Made by a program: the position numbers and the translations under genes
From: Collimonas rhizosphaerae
Lineage (GTDB): Bacteria; Pseudomonadota; Gammaproteobacteria; Burkholderiales; Burkholderiaceae_D
Length of the DNA stretch: 64,000 nt
Assembly (NCBI RefSeq): GCF_038896935.1
Contig: NZ_JBANDC010000012.1
Location: 62,001 to 126,000 of the forward strand
Direction: 5' to 3'
Part shown: piece after piece, positions 51,409-60,316 of the stretch
Layout of the letters: every line of letters begins with the position of its first letter
How positions within the stretch are numbered: the stretch's first letter is position 1
Notes under the pieces: model-generated
Database searches by the model: none
What the model was told of the DNA's origin: nothing
The model's input: the letters and a program-made list of their open reading frames with translations, nothing else

Positions 51409-51468
51409 TTAATTAGGGTCAGAGTCGAATTGTTGAGCGGTCAACAATTCGACTCTGACCCTAATTAA
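51409..51468. repeat. 28-bp perfect inverted repeat (REP-like hairpin)
   Basis: Arms 51409-51436 and 51441-51468 are exact reverse complements around a 4-nt loop. The outer 22 bp match the repeats near 43.1 kb and 43.9 kb. It lies between lepB and the isochorismatase-like gene, just downstream of the latter. Confidence 0.88.
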
Positions 51469-51481
51469 TAAGCGCGGTGGT

Positions 51482-52093
51482 TTAGGCTACGGGTAACTGC
51501 AGGATCTGGGCGGTTGTCATGATGTCGCCGAAGGTGTCGGCGATGGTTGCCAGCGATGCGCGGTGGAGTGCGGCGTGGGGCAGGACGGCGCCGTCGGCGG
51601 TGTCGAGGTCGCGGGTGGCGCAGGCGTCTTCGGCCACCAGCACCTGGTAGCCGAGGGGTACTGCGTCGCGTGCCGCGCCGGCGACGCAGGCGTGGGTCAT
51701 CAGGCCGCTGATGATCAGGGTCTTGATGCCGGCTGCCTTGAGGCGGCTGTCGATGTCGGTGGTCGGGAACACGCTGACCGACGATTTTTGCAGCACGGTG
51801 TGGTGCGCGGCGGGCTGCAGTCCGTCATGGAATTGCACGGTGGTCCCGCCTTCGGCAAAAATCGGCGTGCCTGCCGGCGTGACATGCTGGACATGGAATA
51901 CCGGGATGCCTGCTTGGTCGGCGAAGGCCGTAAGGCGTTGGGCGTTGCCGAGTGCGCGCGCGCCGTCGGGAATCGGCATCTTGCCGCTGAAGTATTCGTT
52001 TTGAAAGTCGATCACCAGCAGCGCGGTGCTGGCGGCTTCTATCTTGGCCGGTGCAGTTGCGCCGGCGATGGCGCGGATGGTTGGGTGGTGCAT
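51482..52093 (-). CDS. isochorismatase-like cysteine hydrolase
   Basis: A 203-residue hydrolase with the full triad Asp29 (V-I-D-F-Q-N), Lys103 and Cys136 (T-H-A-C-V). The G-L-M-T-H-A-C motif and a following cis-peptide region match nicotinamidase, N-carbamoylsarcosine amidase and related amidases more than true isochorismatase. The natural substrate is unknown. It is divergent from a GlxA-type regulator, a combination often seen for amidases. Confidence 0.88.
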   Translation of the reverse strand: MHHPTIRAIAGATAPAKIEAASTALLVIDFQNEYFSGKMPIPDGARALGNAQRLTAFADQAGIPVFHVQHVTPAGTPIFAEGGTTVQFHDGLQPAAHHTVLQKSSVSVFPTTDIDSRLKAAGIKTLIISGLMTHACVAGAARDAVPLGYQVLVAEDACATRDLDTADGAVLPHAALHRASLATIADTFGDIMTTAQILQLPVA

Positions 52094-52219
52094 CTTGGAA
52101 CTCCTGTGTGAATGGGCAGGATGGACGCCAATCGCTCATCCCTGCCTTTCCCCTGGCTCTCTGCAGCGAGCGTTGGAACAGGACGAAGTATCGGGTTTCA
52201 GGGTAATCGGCGAAAGTGT

Positions 52220-52248
52220 CCCGATAGACATAATGTGATAGGATCGGG
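52220..52248. promoter_or_regulatory. palindromes in the divergent promoter of the GlxA-type regulator
   Basis: CCCGAT (52220-52225) pairs with ATCGGG (52243-52248), and a perfect ACAT-A-ATGT palindrome (52228-52236) lies between them, overlapping a CATAAT -10-like element. The ATG at 52251 follows by 2 nt. Confidence 0.35.
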
Positions 52249-52250
52249 CC

Positions 52251-53243
52251 ATGTTGAAATTGGCCCAGAATTCCGCAACTGCTCCCGAGAAAATGCATAC
52301 CGTGGCGGTGATCGCTTTCGAGGGCATCAGTCCTTTCCACCTGTCCGTGCCGTGCATGGTGTTCGGCGACGACCTGGCCAGGCTGGGCGTGCCGCGCTAC
52401 CGCTTGCTGATATGCGGCGAGAAGGCGGGCCTGATTGCAACCATGTCGGGATTCGATATCGATGTGCGGCATGACCTGTCCGCGCTGGTGGAAGCCGACA
52501 CCGTGATCGTGCCGGCCTGGCGCGATCCCGACGAGCGTCCGCCTGAAGCCTTGCTGCAGGCATTGCGCCAGGCGCACTTGCGCGGCGCCAGGGTGGTCGG
52601 TTTGTGCCTGGGGGCGTTTGTACTGGCCGAAGCCGGTTTGCTGGATGGCCGGGCGGCATCCACCCACTGGGTGTGGGCCGAGGATTTTGCCCGCAAGTAC
52701 CCACGCGTCAAGCTGGACCAGAAAGTACTGTACGTCGACGATGGCGCTATCCTGACCTCGGCCGGCACCGCGGCGGCGATCGATTGCTGCCTGCATCTGC
52801 TGCGCCGCGACCACGGCGCCGACGTGGCCAACCGTATCGCCCGGCGCATGGTGGTGGCGCCGCATCGCAATGGCGGCCAGGCGCAGTACATCGAACAACC
52901 GCTGCCGGCAAGCGGCGGCAGCGACCAGCTTACGGTTACCCTGGACTGGGCCATCGAACACCTGGAACAGCCGCTGTGCCTGGATCTGCTGGCTGCGAAG
53001 GCCGCCATGAGCCGGCGCAATTTCACCCGCCGCTTCAAGATGAAAACCGGGACCACGGTATCGCAATGGCTGCTCAACCATCGCCTGGCGTCGGCGCAGC
53101 GGCTGCTGGAAACTTCCGACAAGGCGATAGACCGCATCGCCGAACTGGTCGGCTTCGGCTCCACCGTATCGCTGCGCCAGCATTTCACTGCCGCGTTCTC
53201 GGTTTCGCCCGCCGCCTACCGCAAACAATTCCGGCGCCAGTGA
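52251..53243 (+). CDS. GlxA-family AraC-type transcriptional regulator
   Basis: A 330-residue regulator: a DJ-1/PfpI-like domain (about 16-190), containing the pseudo-active site G-L-C-L-G-A-F-V-L, and a C-terminal AraC DNA-binding domain (about 230-330) with two helix-turn-helices (L-A-A-K-A-A-M-S-R-R-N-F-T-R-R-F and I-A-E-L-V-G-F-G-S-T). Such proteins regulate amino-acid, quaternary-amine or amide catabolism. It is divergent from the isochorismatase-like gene (157 bp apart), its likely target. Confidence 0.92.
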   Translation: MLKLAQNSATAPEKMHTVAVIAFEGISPFHLSVPCMVFGDDLARLGVPRYRLLICGEKAGLIATMSGFDIDVRHDLSALVEADTVIVPAWRDPDERPPEALLQALRQAHLRGARVVGLCLGAFVLAEAGLLDGRAASTHWVWAEDFARKYPRVKLDQKVLYVDDGAILTSAGTAAAIDCCLHLLRRDHGADVANRIARRMVVAPHRNGGQAQYIEQPLPASGGSDQLTVTLDWAIEHLEQPLCLDLLAAKAAMSRRNFTRRFKMKTGTTVSQWLLNHRLASAQRLLETSDKAIDRIAELVGFGSTVSLRQHFTAAFSVSPAAYRKQFRRQ

Positions 53244-53317
53244 GGCGCCGCGCTTTGTACTATACAATTTGGCCTTCCTAGCCTCATCTACCTTCTATCA
53301 GCAGCGAAGCAATCCCA

Positions 53318-53833
53318 ATGACAGACAATTCCGCAGCAACCCCCGATGCCCACGATGAAACCGCCGCCGGCGACCGGCTGATCCAGGAGCCGCGCCTGTG
53401 GTGCGACGACGGCTGGACCGCGCGCATCATCAAGAACGACGATGACGACGGCTGGGCGGTAGCGATGATCAAGGACGGCGAACCGGAACCGGCGCTGATC
53501 GGGCCCTGGACCATGGGCCGCGACAAGAAGAACCCGAAACCGCTGGATGCCTCGGCTTTCATCACGCTGGTCAAGACCGCCTCGGAGTTCGTGCGCCGGC
53601 ACGAACAGCAGCTGCATGCCATGCTGCACAAGAGCATCGTGGTGGCCGCTGCTGAAACAACGCTCAATGTCACGCTCGACATCGTTCCCGACGACGATTT
53701 TCCCTATGCCTTGCTGACCGCCCACGATGCCGACGGCGAACAGCTGGCGCAGGTGCGGGTAGCGGCGACTTTCAAGCTTAGCGAAAGCAGCGCCGACGCC
53801 TGGGCGGCAAACGGATTCCGTACGCCGCATTGA
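53318..53833 (+). CDS. conserved hypothetical protein (171 aa)
   Basis: A 171-residue acidic, soluble protein without signal peptide or membrane segment. A W-C-D-D-G-W-T-A-R-I-I-K-N-D-D-D-D-G-W-A-V-A stretch (split here into ordinary residues 28-49) suggests a small beta-rich N-terminal domain, followed by a helix (about 76-100) and another beta-rich half. No family name is recognised; the pattern fits Burkholderiales conserved proteins. It lies 75 bp after the GlxA-type gene, with a palindromic stretch TTGTA-CTA-TACAA between. Confidence 0.65.
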   Translation: MTDNSAATPDAHDETAAGDRLIQEPRLWCDDGWTARIIKNDDDDGWAVAMIKDGEPEPALIGPWTMGRDKKNPKPLDASAFITLVKTASEFVRRHEQQLHAMLHKSIVVAAAETTLNVTLDIVPDDDFPYALLTAHDADGEQLAQVRVAATFKLSESSADAWAANGFRTPH

Positions 53834-53869
53834 TCGCATCGCAAAAAAATGAGGGATAGTGCTTGGTGC

Positions 53870-53884
53870 GGTTTAAGTTAAACC
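53870..53884. promoter_or_regulatory. palindrome at the nuclease gene promoter
   Basis: Perfect inverted repeat GGTTTAA-G-TTAAACC. It is 33 bp upstream of the secreted nuclease start, overlapping the probable promoter (TTATAC 53885-53890 follows). It is a candidate operator. Confidence 0.4.
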
Positions 53885-53917
53885 TTATACTGGGTATTTA
53901 TACAGTTTTGGTGAGTA

Positions 53918-54832
53918 ATGCCGCACAAGCCATATCGTTTCCTGCTTCCCCTTTTACTTCTTGCTTCATCGGCTTTTGCCACAGATTGTCCCTCCCATTA
54001 CGCCGCCGGCCGGGCGCCAGAAATCCTCAATGACAAGCTGGCGCGCCAGACCCAGGAATTGTGCTACCAGGCTTTCGCCGTCATGCATTCAGGGATCACG
54101 CGCACCCCGCTGTGGTCGGCCGAGCACCTGACGCGCAGCAATATCGACGCCGCCCGCACGCTGTCGCGCGAAAATTCGTTTCATCCCGAACCCGGCCTGC
54201 TGATCAGCGGCCGCGCCGAGCTGAAAGACTATGCGCGCTCCGGTTTCGACCGCGGCCACATGAGTCCCAACGGCGACATGGCGAACCGCACTTCGCAGTA
54301 TGAAAGTTTCAGCCTGGCCAACATGATTCCGCAGAATCCGCAAAACAACCGCCATGTCTGGGCCGAAATCGAAAGCGCGGTGCGGCGGCTGGCGGAGAAA
54401 GACGGCGAGCTGTACGTGATTACCGGACCGGCCTTCCTCGGCCAGGACCTGCAAAAGATCGGCAATGTGCTGGTGCCGACTTATATCTACAAAGTGGTCT
54501 ATAGTCCGAAGAGACAGCAGGCCGCCGCTTATTTCATCAAGAATGAAGATACGTCGCACTACCAGGCCTTGTCGGTGACGCAGCTGGAAAACACGTTGCG
54601 TATCGACCTGCTGCCCGGCGTGCCGAAGCGCATCAAGGACGTGGCGATGCCGTTGCCGGGCGCCGGAGCCGGCCAGCACGGCGCCAGGAATGCGCCTGAA
54701 AAAAGAGAGGAACCGGCAGCACAGATCAAGAAAATAGAGGCGGATTTGTTAACCAGGCTGTTCAACGACGCCTTGAAAATGTTCCTGAATTTCATCACAA
54801 ACCTGATCCATAAAGGATGGTCGCATGTCTAA
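53918..54832 (+). CDS. secreted DNA/RNA non-specific endonuclease (NUC1/DRGH family)
   Basis: A 304-residue nuclease with an N-terminal signal peptide (cleavage after A-F-A near residue 21). The catalytic motif D-R-G-H-M-S-P places the active His at 114, and the metal-binding Asn lies in N-M-I-P-Q-N-P-Q-N-N-R-H-V-W (about 135-148). The enzyme would degrade extracellular or periplasmic DNA and RNA for nutrients. The C-terminal 60 residues are basic and helical. The last codons overlap the next small gene by 8 nt. Confidence 0.9.
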   Translation: MPHKPYRFLLPLLLLASSAFATDCPSHYAAGRAPEILNDKLARQTQELCYQAFAVMHSGITRTPLWSAEHLTRSNIDAARTLSRENSFHPEPGLLISGRAELKDYARSGFDRGHMSPNGDMANRTSQYESFSLANMIPQNPQNNRHVWAEIESAVRRLAEKDGELYVITGPAFLGQDLQKIGNVLVPTYIYKVVYSPKRQQAAAYFIKNEDTSHYQALSVTQLENTLRIDLLPGVPKRIKDVAMPLPGAGAGQHGARNAPEKREEPAAQIKKIEADLLTRLFNDALKMFLNFITNLIHKGWSHV

Positions 54833-55070
54833 ATTTATCCCGTTCGCCGACGAAAGCGCAACCCTCGCCATCGGCAAGCTGAACGTCGAGAATCGCCTGG
54901 ACCGGGTCAGCCTGTTCGGCGATCTCGACCTGACCCTGGACCAGCGCGGGCTGGAGCAGGCCAAAACCCTGCAGTCGCTGCTGAACCAGGTAGTAGAGGC
55001 GATGGAGTCGCGCACCTTGCCCGAGGTGCTGGCTGCGGCGCCGGTGGTGAAGGTCAGCAATCCTTTTTGA
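54825..55070 (+). CDS. small conserved hypothetical protein overlapping the nuclease gene
   Basis: An 81-residue cytoplasmic protein starting at ATG 54825 with AAAGGA upstream, inside the end of the nuclease gene. It contains two short strands (L-A-I-G-K-L-N-V-E-N and V-S-L-F-G-D-L-D-L-T) and a central helix L-E-Q-A-K-T-L-Q-S-L-L-N-Q-V-V. No Cys or signal peptide. Overlap with the nuclease gene implies coupled translation. It resembles uncharacterised small proteins of Burkholderiales; a nuclease inhibitor role is conceivable but not supported by sequence. Confidence 0.6.
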   Translation: MSKFIPFADESATLAIGKLNVENRLDRVSLFGDLDLTLDQRGLEQAKTLQSLLNQVVEAMESRTLPEVLAAAPVVKVSNPF

Positions 55071-55424
55071 ATACTTCGGATAGCAGCTTGCCATTTCATG
55101 GTGAGCTGTGCACCAAAGCTGATCACCGTTCTAAGTGTTGTCAGTACAGTTCCTTAGAACAGCCAGTACAGTTTTACATGTAATTCAAAAGTGTATCTAA
55201 TATCTGCGCTGGTATTTCGCAATAATCAAGCCATCCTGTTCCTTGCGGACGGTGCGCTGCCGTGAATGTCCTGTTTCGTCTTCGCTCTATCCGTTGTCGG
55301 CATCCTGCATGCAATGTGAGGCTGCATGGCGGGCGGTGAATACCGCGTATGGAAATATGCGAACGCAAGAAGAAAATACAAAAAATATAAAGCAGCAAGC
55401 AGCAGTCAACCAGGAGGAGACACC

Positions 55425-55469
55425 ATGTTTTTCAGCAAGCATGTTCCACTGCAGGCGCGATCTCCCTGA
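55425..55469 (+). CDS. 14-codon ORF with strong ribosome-binding site
   Basis: ATG 55425 has AGGAGGAGACACC directly upstream, a near-perfect ribosome site, but the frame stops after 14 codons (F-F-S-K-H-V-P-L-Q-A-R-S-P). It may be a leader peptide or the beginning of a destroyed gene. No continuation in other frames was recognised. Confidence 0.35.
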   Translation: MFFSKHVPLQARSP

Positions 55470-55511
55470 TCGTCATCGAGCATCTTTTTTTCATCGCTTT
55501 GCGATGATATC

Positions 55512-55543
55512 CACGTCGCGTTTACCCCTGTAAACACAACGTG
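55512..55543. promoter_or_regulatory. 32-nt dyad, possible activator site
   Basis: CACGT-cgc-GTTTAC-CCCT-GTAAAC-aca-ACGTG forms a symmetric imperfect hairpin. It lies about 60 bp upstream of the -24 element, compatible with an enhancer-type site of a sigma-54 activator, although classical NtrC sites have a different sequence. Confidence 0.35.
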
Positions 55544-55603
55544 TTTCAGCTCGTTCGCAAATAAATTTCCACCTTGTTCCACCATGGAATTTTTTCCGCC
55601 ACA

Positions 55604-55617
55604 GGCACAGAACTTGC
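55604..55617 (+). promoter_or_regulatory. putative sigma-54 (-24/-12) promoter
   Basis: GGCAC and TTGC are arranged so that GG (55604-55605) and GC (55616-55617) are separated by exactly 10 nt, as required for RpoN. It is 56 bp upstream of the binding-protein ATG at 55673. Sigma-54 control would link the operon to nitrogen status. Confidence 0.6.
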
Positions 55618-55672
55618 GTCAACGGCTATCGATGCAAGCTTTCAATGACTCGCCATTTCAGGAGATGTGAAT

Positions 55673-56869
55673 ATGATCAACCGTCGCGATTTTCTTAAGC
55701 TTTCCGCACTCGCCGCACCGGGCGCCTTGTCGTTTTCCGACGTGTTCGCGCAGTCGGATACGATCCAGTTTGCCTGCCCGGTGCCGATGTCCGGCCCGTT
55801 CGCGGCCAATGGAAAATACGCCGACATGGGCATGAAGCTGGTACTGCAAAAATATAACAAGGTGCTGGGCAAGAGCCTGAGCTACACGGCAATCGACACC
55901 GAAGGAAAACCGGCCACGGCAGTGCGCAAGGTGCAGGAAGCGATCGAAAAGGGTACGCATTTTTTTGCCGGCGGCATCCTCTCTTCAGAGTCGCTGGCGA
56001 TGGGCAAGGAAGCGGAAAAAGCCAACAGCATTTTTGTCACCACCGCGGGCGCTGACGAAATCACCGGCAGCGAATGCAATCGCGCGACCTTCCGCTGGTC
56101 GGTGCCGACTTTCGGCGCGATCGAACAGACCGTGCGGCCGTTGCTGGACAAGCTGCCGAAGGCGAAACGCTGGTACACCATCACGCCGCAATATGTGTTC
56201 GGCGATGGTTTGCTGAACGCGGCCAAGGCGATCTTCAAGGAAAAGGGCATCGAGCACGTCGGCAACAGCTACCACTCGCTGGCCGAAAAAGAATTCAGCG
56301 GCTACCTGACTAACGCGATTGCGGCCAAGCCCGATGTGCTGCTGTTGCTGAATTTCGGTTCGCAGTCGTCCGACTCGCTGCGCCAGGCGGTCAGCTTCGG
56401 CATGAAAAACAATATGACCATCCTGATGGCCTGGGCTTCCGGCCTGGAGCAGTTCGAGGCGCTCGGCGCCGACATCTGCGATGGTGTGTATTTCGGTGCG
56501 CAGTACTGGCACGGCATAGATGCGCCCTTCAACAAGGAGTTCGTACAGTTCGTCAATACCAGCCTGAAGATCGATCCGAACTACAGCCTGGCCGGTTCAT
56601 ACATCTGCACCAAGATCATGCTGGACGCCATGGCCAAGGCGAACAGCACGGATCCGAAAGCGGTGATCGCGGCGATGGAAGGCATGAAATACGAAGGCCT
56701 GACCGGAACCGAGGAAATCCGCAAGGGCGACCACCAGGTGATCAAGAACTACTACCTGCTCAAGGGAAAACCGAAATCGAAGATGCGCAACAAGAACGAT
56801 TATGCCGACATCGTTTCCTTCGGCAAGTCGTTCCTGCCGCTGGACAAGACCATGTGCAAGCTCGCCTGA
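55673..56869 (+). CDS. ABC transporter substrate-binding protein (branched-chain/amide type) with Tat signal
   Basis: A 398-residue periplasmic binding protein; ATG 55673 has AGGAG 8 nt upstream. N-R-R-D-F-L-K-L-S-A at the start is a near-perfect Tat signal with cleavage after A-Q. The mature part is of the Peripla_BP_6 (LivJ/UrtA/AmiC) type: P-M-S-G-P-F-A-A-N-G near 38-47, G-G-I-L-S-S-E-S, and G-S-Y-I-C-T-K near 315. It would bind a small amide, urea-like or amino-acid compound. It heads the operon with two permeases and two ATPases. Confidence 0.9.
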   Translation: MINRRDFLKLSALAAPGALSFSDVFAQSDTIQFACPVPMSGPFAANGKYADMGMKLVLQKYNKVLGKSLSYTAIDTEGKPATAVRKVQEAIEKGTHFFAGGILSSESLAMGKEAEKANSIFVTTAGADEITGSECNRATFRWSVPTFGAIEQTVRPLLDKLPKAKRWYTITPQYVFGDGLLNAAKAIFKEKGIEHVGNSYHSLAEKEFSGYLTNAIAAKPDVLLLLNFGSQSSDSLRQAVSFGMKNNMTILMAWASGLEQFEALGADICDGVYFGAQYWHGIDAPFNKEFVQFVNTSLKIDPNYSLAGSYICTKIMLDAMAKANSTDPKAVIAAMEGMKYEGLTGTEEIRKGDHQVIKNYYLLKGKPKSKMRNKNDYADIVSFGKSFLPLDKTMCKLA

Positions 56870-56944
56870 AGACCTGCGGATCGCCGCTGCAGGCGCGCTT
56901 GCAGCGGTGTGGTGGCTCCGTCCGCTTACGAAGATTGAGGTTTC

Positions 56945-57805
56945 ATGAATATATATCTGCTGCAAATAGTCAATGGCATTGGCATCGGCATGCTGTATTT
57001 CCTGCTGGCGGTGGGGTTGAGCATCGTGTTCGGCTTGCTGCGTTTCGTTAATTTCTCGCACGGCGCCTTTTTCCTGCTTGGCGCCTACCTGTGTTTTCAA
57101 ATGGGCGAGATGGGCATGAGCTTCTGGTGGACGCTGCTGTTCGCGCCGCTGGCGGTCGGCCTGTTTGCCTGGCTGATGGAAAAATTCGCGCTGCGGCATA
57201 TCTACCAGTTGCCGCACCACTTCCATATCCTGTTCACGGTCGGCCTGGCGCTGGTGCTGCAGGAAGCTGTGATTTCATACTGGGGGCCGCTGGGCAACAA
57301 TATTTCGCCGCCGGACCTGCTGCAAGGGGTGGTCATCGTCGGCAATTTTGTCTATCCGAAATACCGCTTGTTCGTGATCGCTTTCACTGCGCTGATGGCC
57401 TTGCTGCTGTGGTGGGTGCTGGAAGGAACGCGGCTCGGTTCGATCGTGCGCGCCGGCAGTGAATCGACCGAGATGGTGGGATTGCTGGGCCTGAACATCG
57501 ACCGCATCTTCAGCCTGGTGTTTGCGCTCGGCGCCGCCACTGCCGGTTTGGCCGGGGCGCTGGCGGGACCGATCCGCGGCGTCGAACCTTTCATGGGTGT
57601 GGAAGCGCTGGGCATTGCATTCGTGGTGGTAGTGATCGGCGGCCTCGGCAGTTTCTTCGGGGCGCTGGCCGGCGGCATCCTGGTCGGCGTGCTGCAAAGC
57701 CTGATGAGCACCATCTGGTCGGAAGGCGCGCACCTGACTATCTACATCGCCATGGCGGCAGTCATGCTGCTGCGTCCCAACGGCCTGTTCGGCCGGGCCA
57801 GCTGA
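56945..57805 (+). CDS. livH: branched-chain amino acid-type ABC permease (LivH)
   Basis: A 286-residue inner-membrane permease with about eight helices. It starts after GAGG and opens with L-L-Q-I-V-N-G-I-G-I-G-M-L-Y-F-L, continuing with the LivH-type F-V-N-F-S-H-G-A-F. The EAA-like loop appears as R-I-F-S-L-V-F-A-L-G. It pairs with the LivM-like permease that follows after 10 bp. The substrate is given by the upstream binding protein. Confidence 0.93.
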   Translation: MNIYLLQIVNGIGIGMLYFLLAVGLSIVFGLLRFVNFSHGAFFLLGAYLCFQMGEMGMSFWWTLLFAPLAVGLFAWLMEKFALRHIYQLPHHFHILFTVGLALVLQEAVISYWGPLGNNISPPDLLQGVVIVGNFVYPKYRLFVIAFTALMALLLWWVLEGTRLGSIVRAGSESTEMVGLLGLNIDRIFSLVFALGAATAGLAGALAGPIRGVEPFMGVEALGIAFVVVVIGGLGSFFGALAGGILVGVLQSLMSTIWSEGAHLTIYIAMAAVMLLRPNGLFGRAS

Positions 57806-57815
57806 GGATCCGGTC

Positions 57816-58811
57816 ATGAAAAACCTCATGCATTTCCGCTTCACCTTGCTGGTGATCGCCACGGTCCTGATCCTGCCGCTGACGCTCAGCTCCGGCACGC
57901 TGGCGACTGAAGTTCTGATTTTTGCGCTGGCGGCGCTGGGCTGCAACCTGCTGCTAGGCTACACCGGGCTGATGTCGTTCGGCCAGGGAATTTTCCTCGG
58001 CATCGGCAGTTACGCTGCCGGACTGGTCCTGCTGCATCTCCATGTACAGCTGCTGCCGGCGCTGCTGATCGCGATGCTGGCGGGGGCGCTGGTTGCCTTG
58101 CTGGTGGGCTGGTTCTCGATCCGCCAGCGCGGCACGTATTTCGTGATGCTGACGCTGGCTTTCTCGCAGATGTTTTATTTCCTGGCCTACACCATGAAGG
58201 ATGTCACCGGCGGCGACAACGGCTTGCTGAACATTCCCCGGCCGGACCTGAGCTTGTTCGGCGCCAAGCTGATGACGCTAGGCACGCCATGGCAATACTA
58301 CAGCCTGGTCGCGGTCATCTTCGTGCTGGTGTTCTGGCTGTTGCAACGCATCGTCGATTCGGTGCTGGGCCGCACCTTGCTGGCAATACGCGACAATGAA
58401 ACGCGCGCCGCCGCAGTCGGTTACGACGTCACCATGTTCAAGCTGGCGGCATTCGTGATCTCGGGCGCCGTCACCGGCCTGGCGGGCGGCCTGCATGCCG
58501 TGATGACCGGCATCGCACCATTGTCCAATATCGAATATCACGCCAGCGAATCGATCCTGGTGATGACCGTCATCGGCGGCGCCGGCAACCTGTTTGCTTC
58601 GGTGCTGGGGGCAGCGTTCTATGTCTTGGCCGGCAACTGGCTCTCCAGCCTGTGGCCGCGCTGGCTGATGCTGCTGGGTTTCTTGCTGATCGGCGTCAGC
58701 CTGTACATGCACAAGGGTTTGTACGGCGTGGCGCAATCGCTGCTGCAAAAATTCAAGCGCTCGCCCGGCGGCGCTGAACCGTTGAGCGGCAATCCGCTGA
58801 AGGAGAAATGA
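57816..58811 (+). CDS. livM: branched-chain amino acid-type ABC permease (LivM)
   Basis: A 331-residue inner-membrane permease of the LivM family with about ten helices. Conserved G-L-M-S-F-G-Q-G-I-F-L-G-I-G-S-Y near residue 50 and the loop R-D-N-E-T-R-A-A-A-V-G-Y-D near residue 195 are present. TGA overlaps the region of the next start (58808-58811), typical of coupled operon genes. It forms the membrane channel together with LivH. Confidence 0.93.
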   Translation: MKNLMHFRFTLLVIATVLILPLTLSSGTLATEVLIFALAALGCNLLLGYTGLMSFGQGIFLGIGSYAAGLVLLHLHVQLLPALLIAMLAGALVALLVGWFSIRQRGTYFVMLTLAFSQMFYFLAYTMKDVTGGDNGLLNIPRPDLSLFGAKLMTLGTPWQYYSLVAVIFVLVFWLLQRIVDSVLGRTLLAIRDNETRAAAVGYDVTMFKLAAFVISGAVTGLAGGLHAVMTGIAPLSNIEYHASESILVMTVIGGAGNLFASVLGAAFYVLAGNWLSSLWPRWLMLLGFLLIGVSLYMHKGLYGVAQSLLQKFKRSPGGAEPLSGNPLKEK

Positions 58812-58813
58812 GC

Positions 58814-59577
<764 letters not shown>

Positions 59578-59581
<4 letters not shown>

Positions 59582-60282
59582 TGCTCAGCGTCGAACAGAT
59601 CCATAGCTACTACGGCAAAAGCCACATCCTGCAGGGCGTATCGCTCAACGTCGCGGAAGGCGAGGTGGTGACGCTGCTGGGCCGTAACGGCGCCGGCAAG
59701 ACCACCACGCTCAAGAGCATCGTCGGCGTGCTGCGGCCGGCGCTGGGCAAGGTGCTGTTCCAGGGCGATAACCTGGCTGGCCTGGCGTCCTACAAGATCG
59801 CGGCGCGCGGCGTCTGCCTGGTGCCCGAGCACCGCGGCGTTTTCAAGCTGCTGACAGTGGAAGAAAACCTGACCATGGCGGCGCGGCGCGAATCGGCCTG
59901 GCAGCTGCAAGACATCTACAGGATTTTCCCGCGCCTGAAAGAACGGCGGAAGAACGGCGGCGGCCAGCTGTCGGGCGGCGAACAGCAGATGCTGGCGATC
60001 GGACGGGCCCTGATGACCCATCCCAAGGTGCTGATGCTGGACGAGCCGGTGGAAGGGCTGGCGCCGGTGATTGTCGATGAAATCGTGGCGCAGCTGAAAC
60101 AGATCAAGGCCACCGGCATGTCGATCATCCTGGTCGAACAGAACCTGGAAGTCTGCACCCAGCTGGCGGACCGCCATTACATCCTGGAGCAGGGCAGCGT
60201 GGTGTACAGCGCCAGCAATGCCGGTTTCCTGGCGGACGACAATGCCAAGGACCGTTACCTGGGCGTCAACCTGGCGGCGTGA
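59578..60282 (+). CDS. livF: branched-chain amino acid-type ABC ATPase (LivF)
   Basis: A 234-residue ATPase of the LivF/UrtE type. Walker A is G-R-N-G-A-G-K-T-T, signature L-S-G-G-E-Q, and Walker B V-L-M-L-D-E-P. The E-H-R-G-V-F-K-L-L-T-V-E-E-N-L block is characteristic of LivF. GGAGG lies just upstream of the coupled start. It is the second ATPase of the importer. The next gene, an amidase, starts 34 bp after the stop. Confidence 0.93.
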
Positions 60283-60316
60283 CGGCGCCGGCATTATTGC
60301 AATTTCTGGAGCAAGC

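Larger units (their letters stand above)
55071..55672. other. upstream region of the liv-type operon with regulatory elements
   Basis: About 600 bp without a full gene. It holds a 14-codon ORF with an excellent ribosome site (55425), a 32-nt imperfect dyad (55512-55543) and a sigma-54-type promoter (55604-55617). The leftmost 300 bp is AT-rich with nothing recognised. Confidence 0.6.

Noticed and set aside
53918..55070. Nuclease plus small gene as a toxin-immunity or phage-defence system
   Set aside because: The nuclease has a plain Sec signal and no toxin-delivery domain, PAAR, Rhs or polymorphic repeats; a nutritional or biofilm DNase is simpler.
55099..55115. NtrC enhancer site upstream of the liv-type operon
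   Set aside because: TGGTG-N7-CACCA is an inverted repeat but with the half-sites in the reverse order of the NtrC consensus, and it is about 500 bp upstream.
55243..55533. Rightward 96-codon frame upstream of the binding-protein gene
   Set aside because: No family, no ribosome site at its start, and it runs through the hairpin region; the short ORF at 55425 in another frame has the better site.
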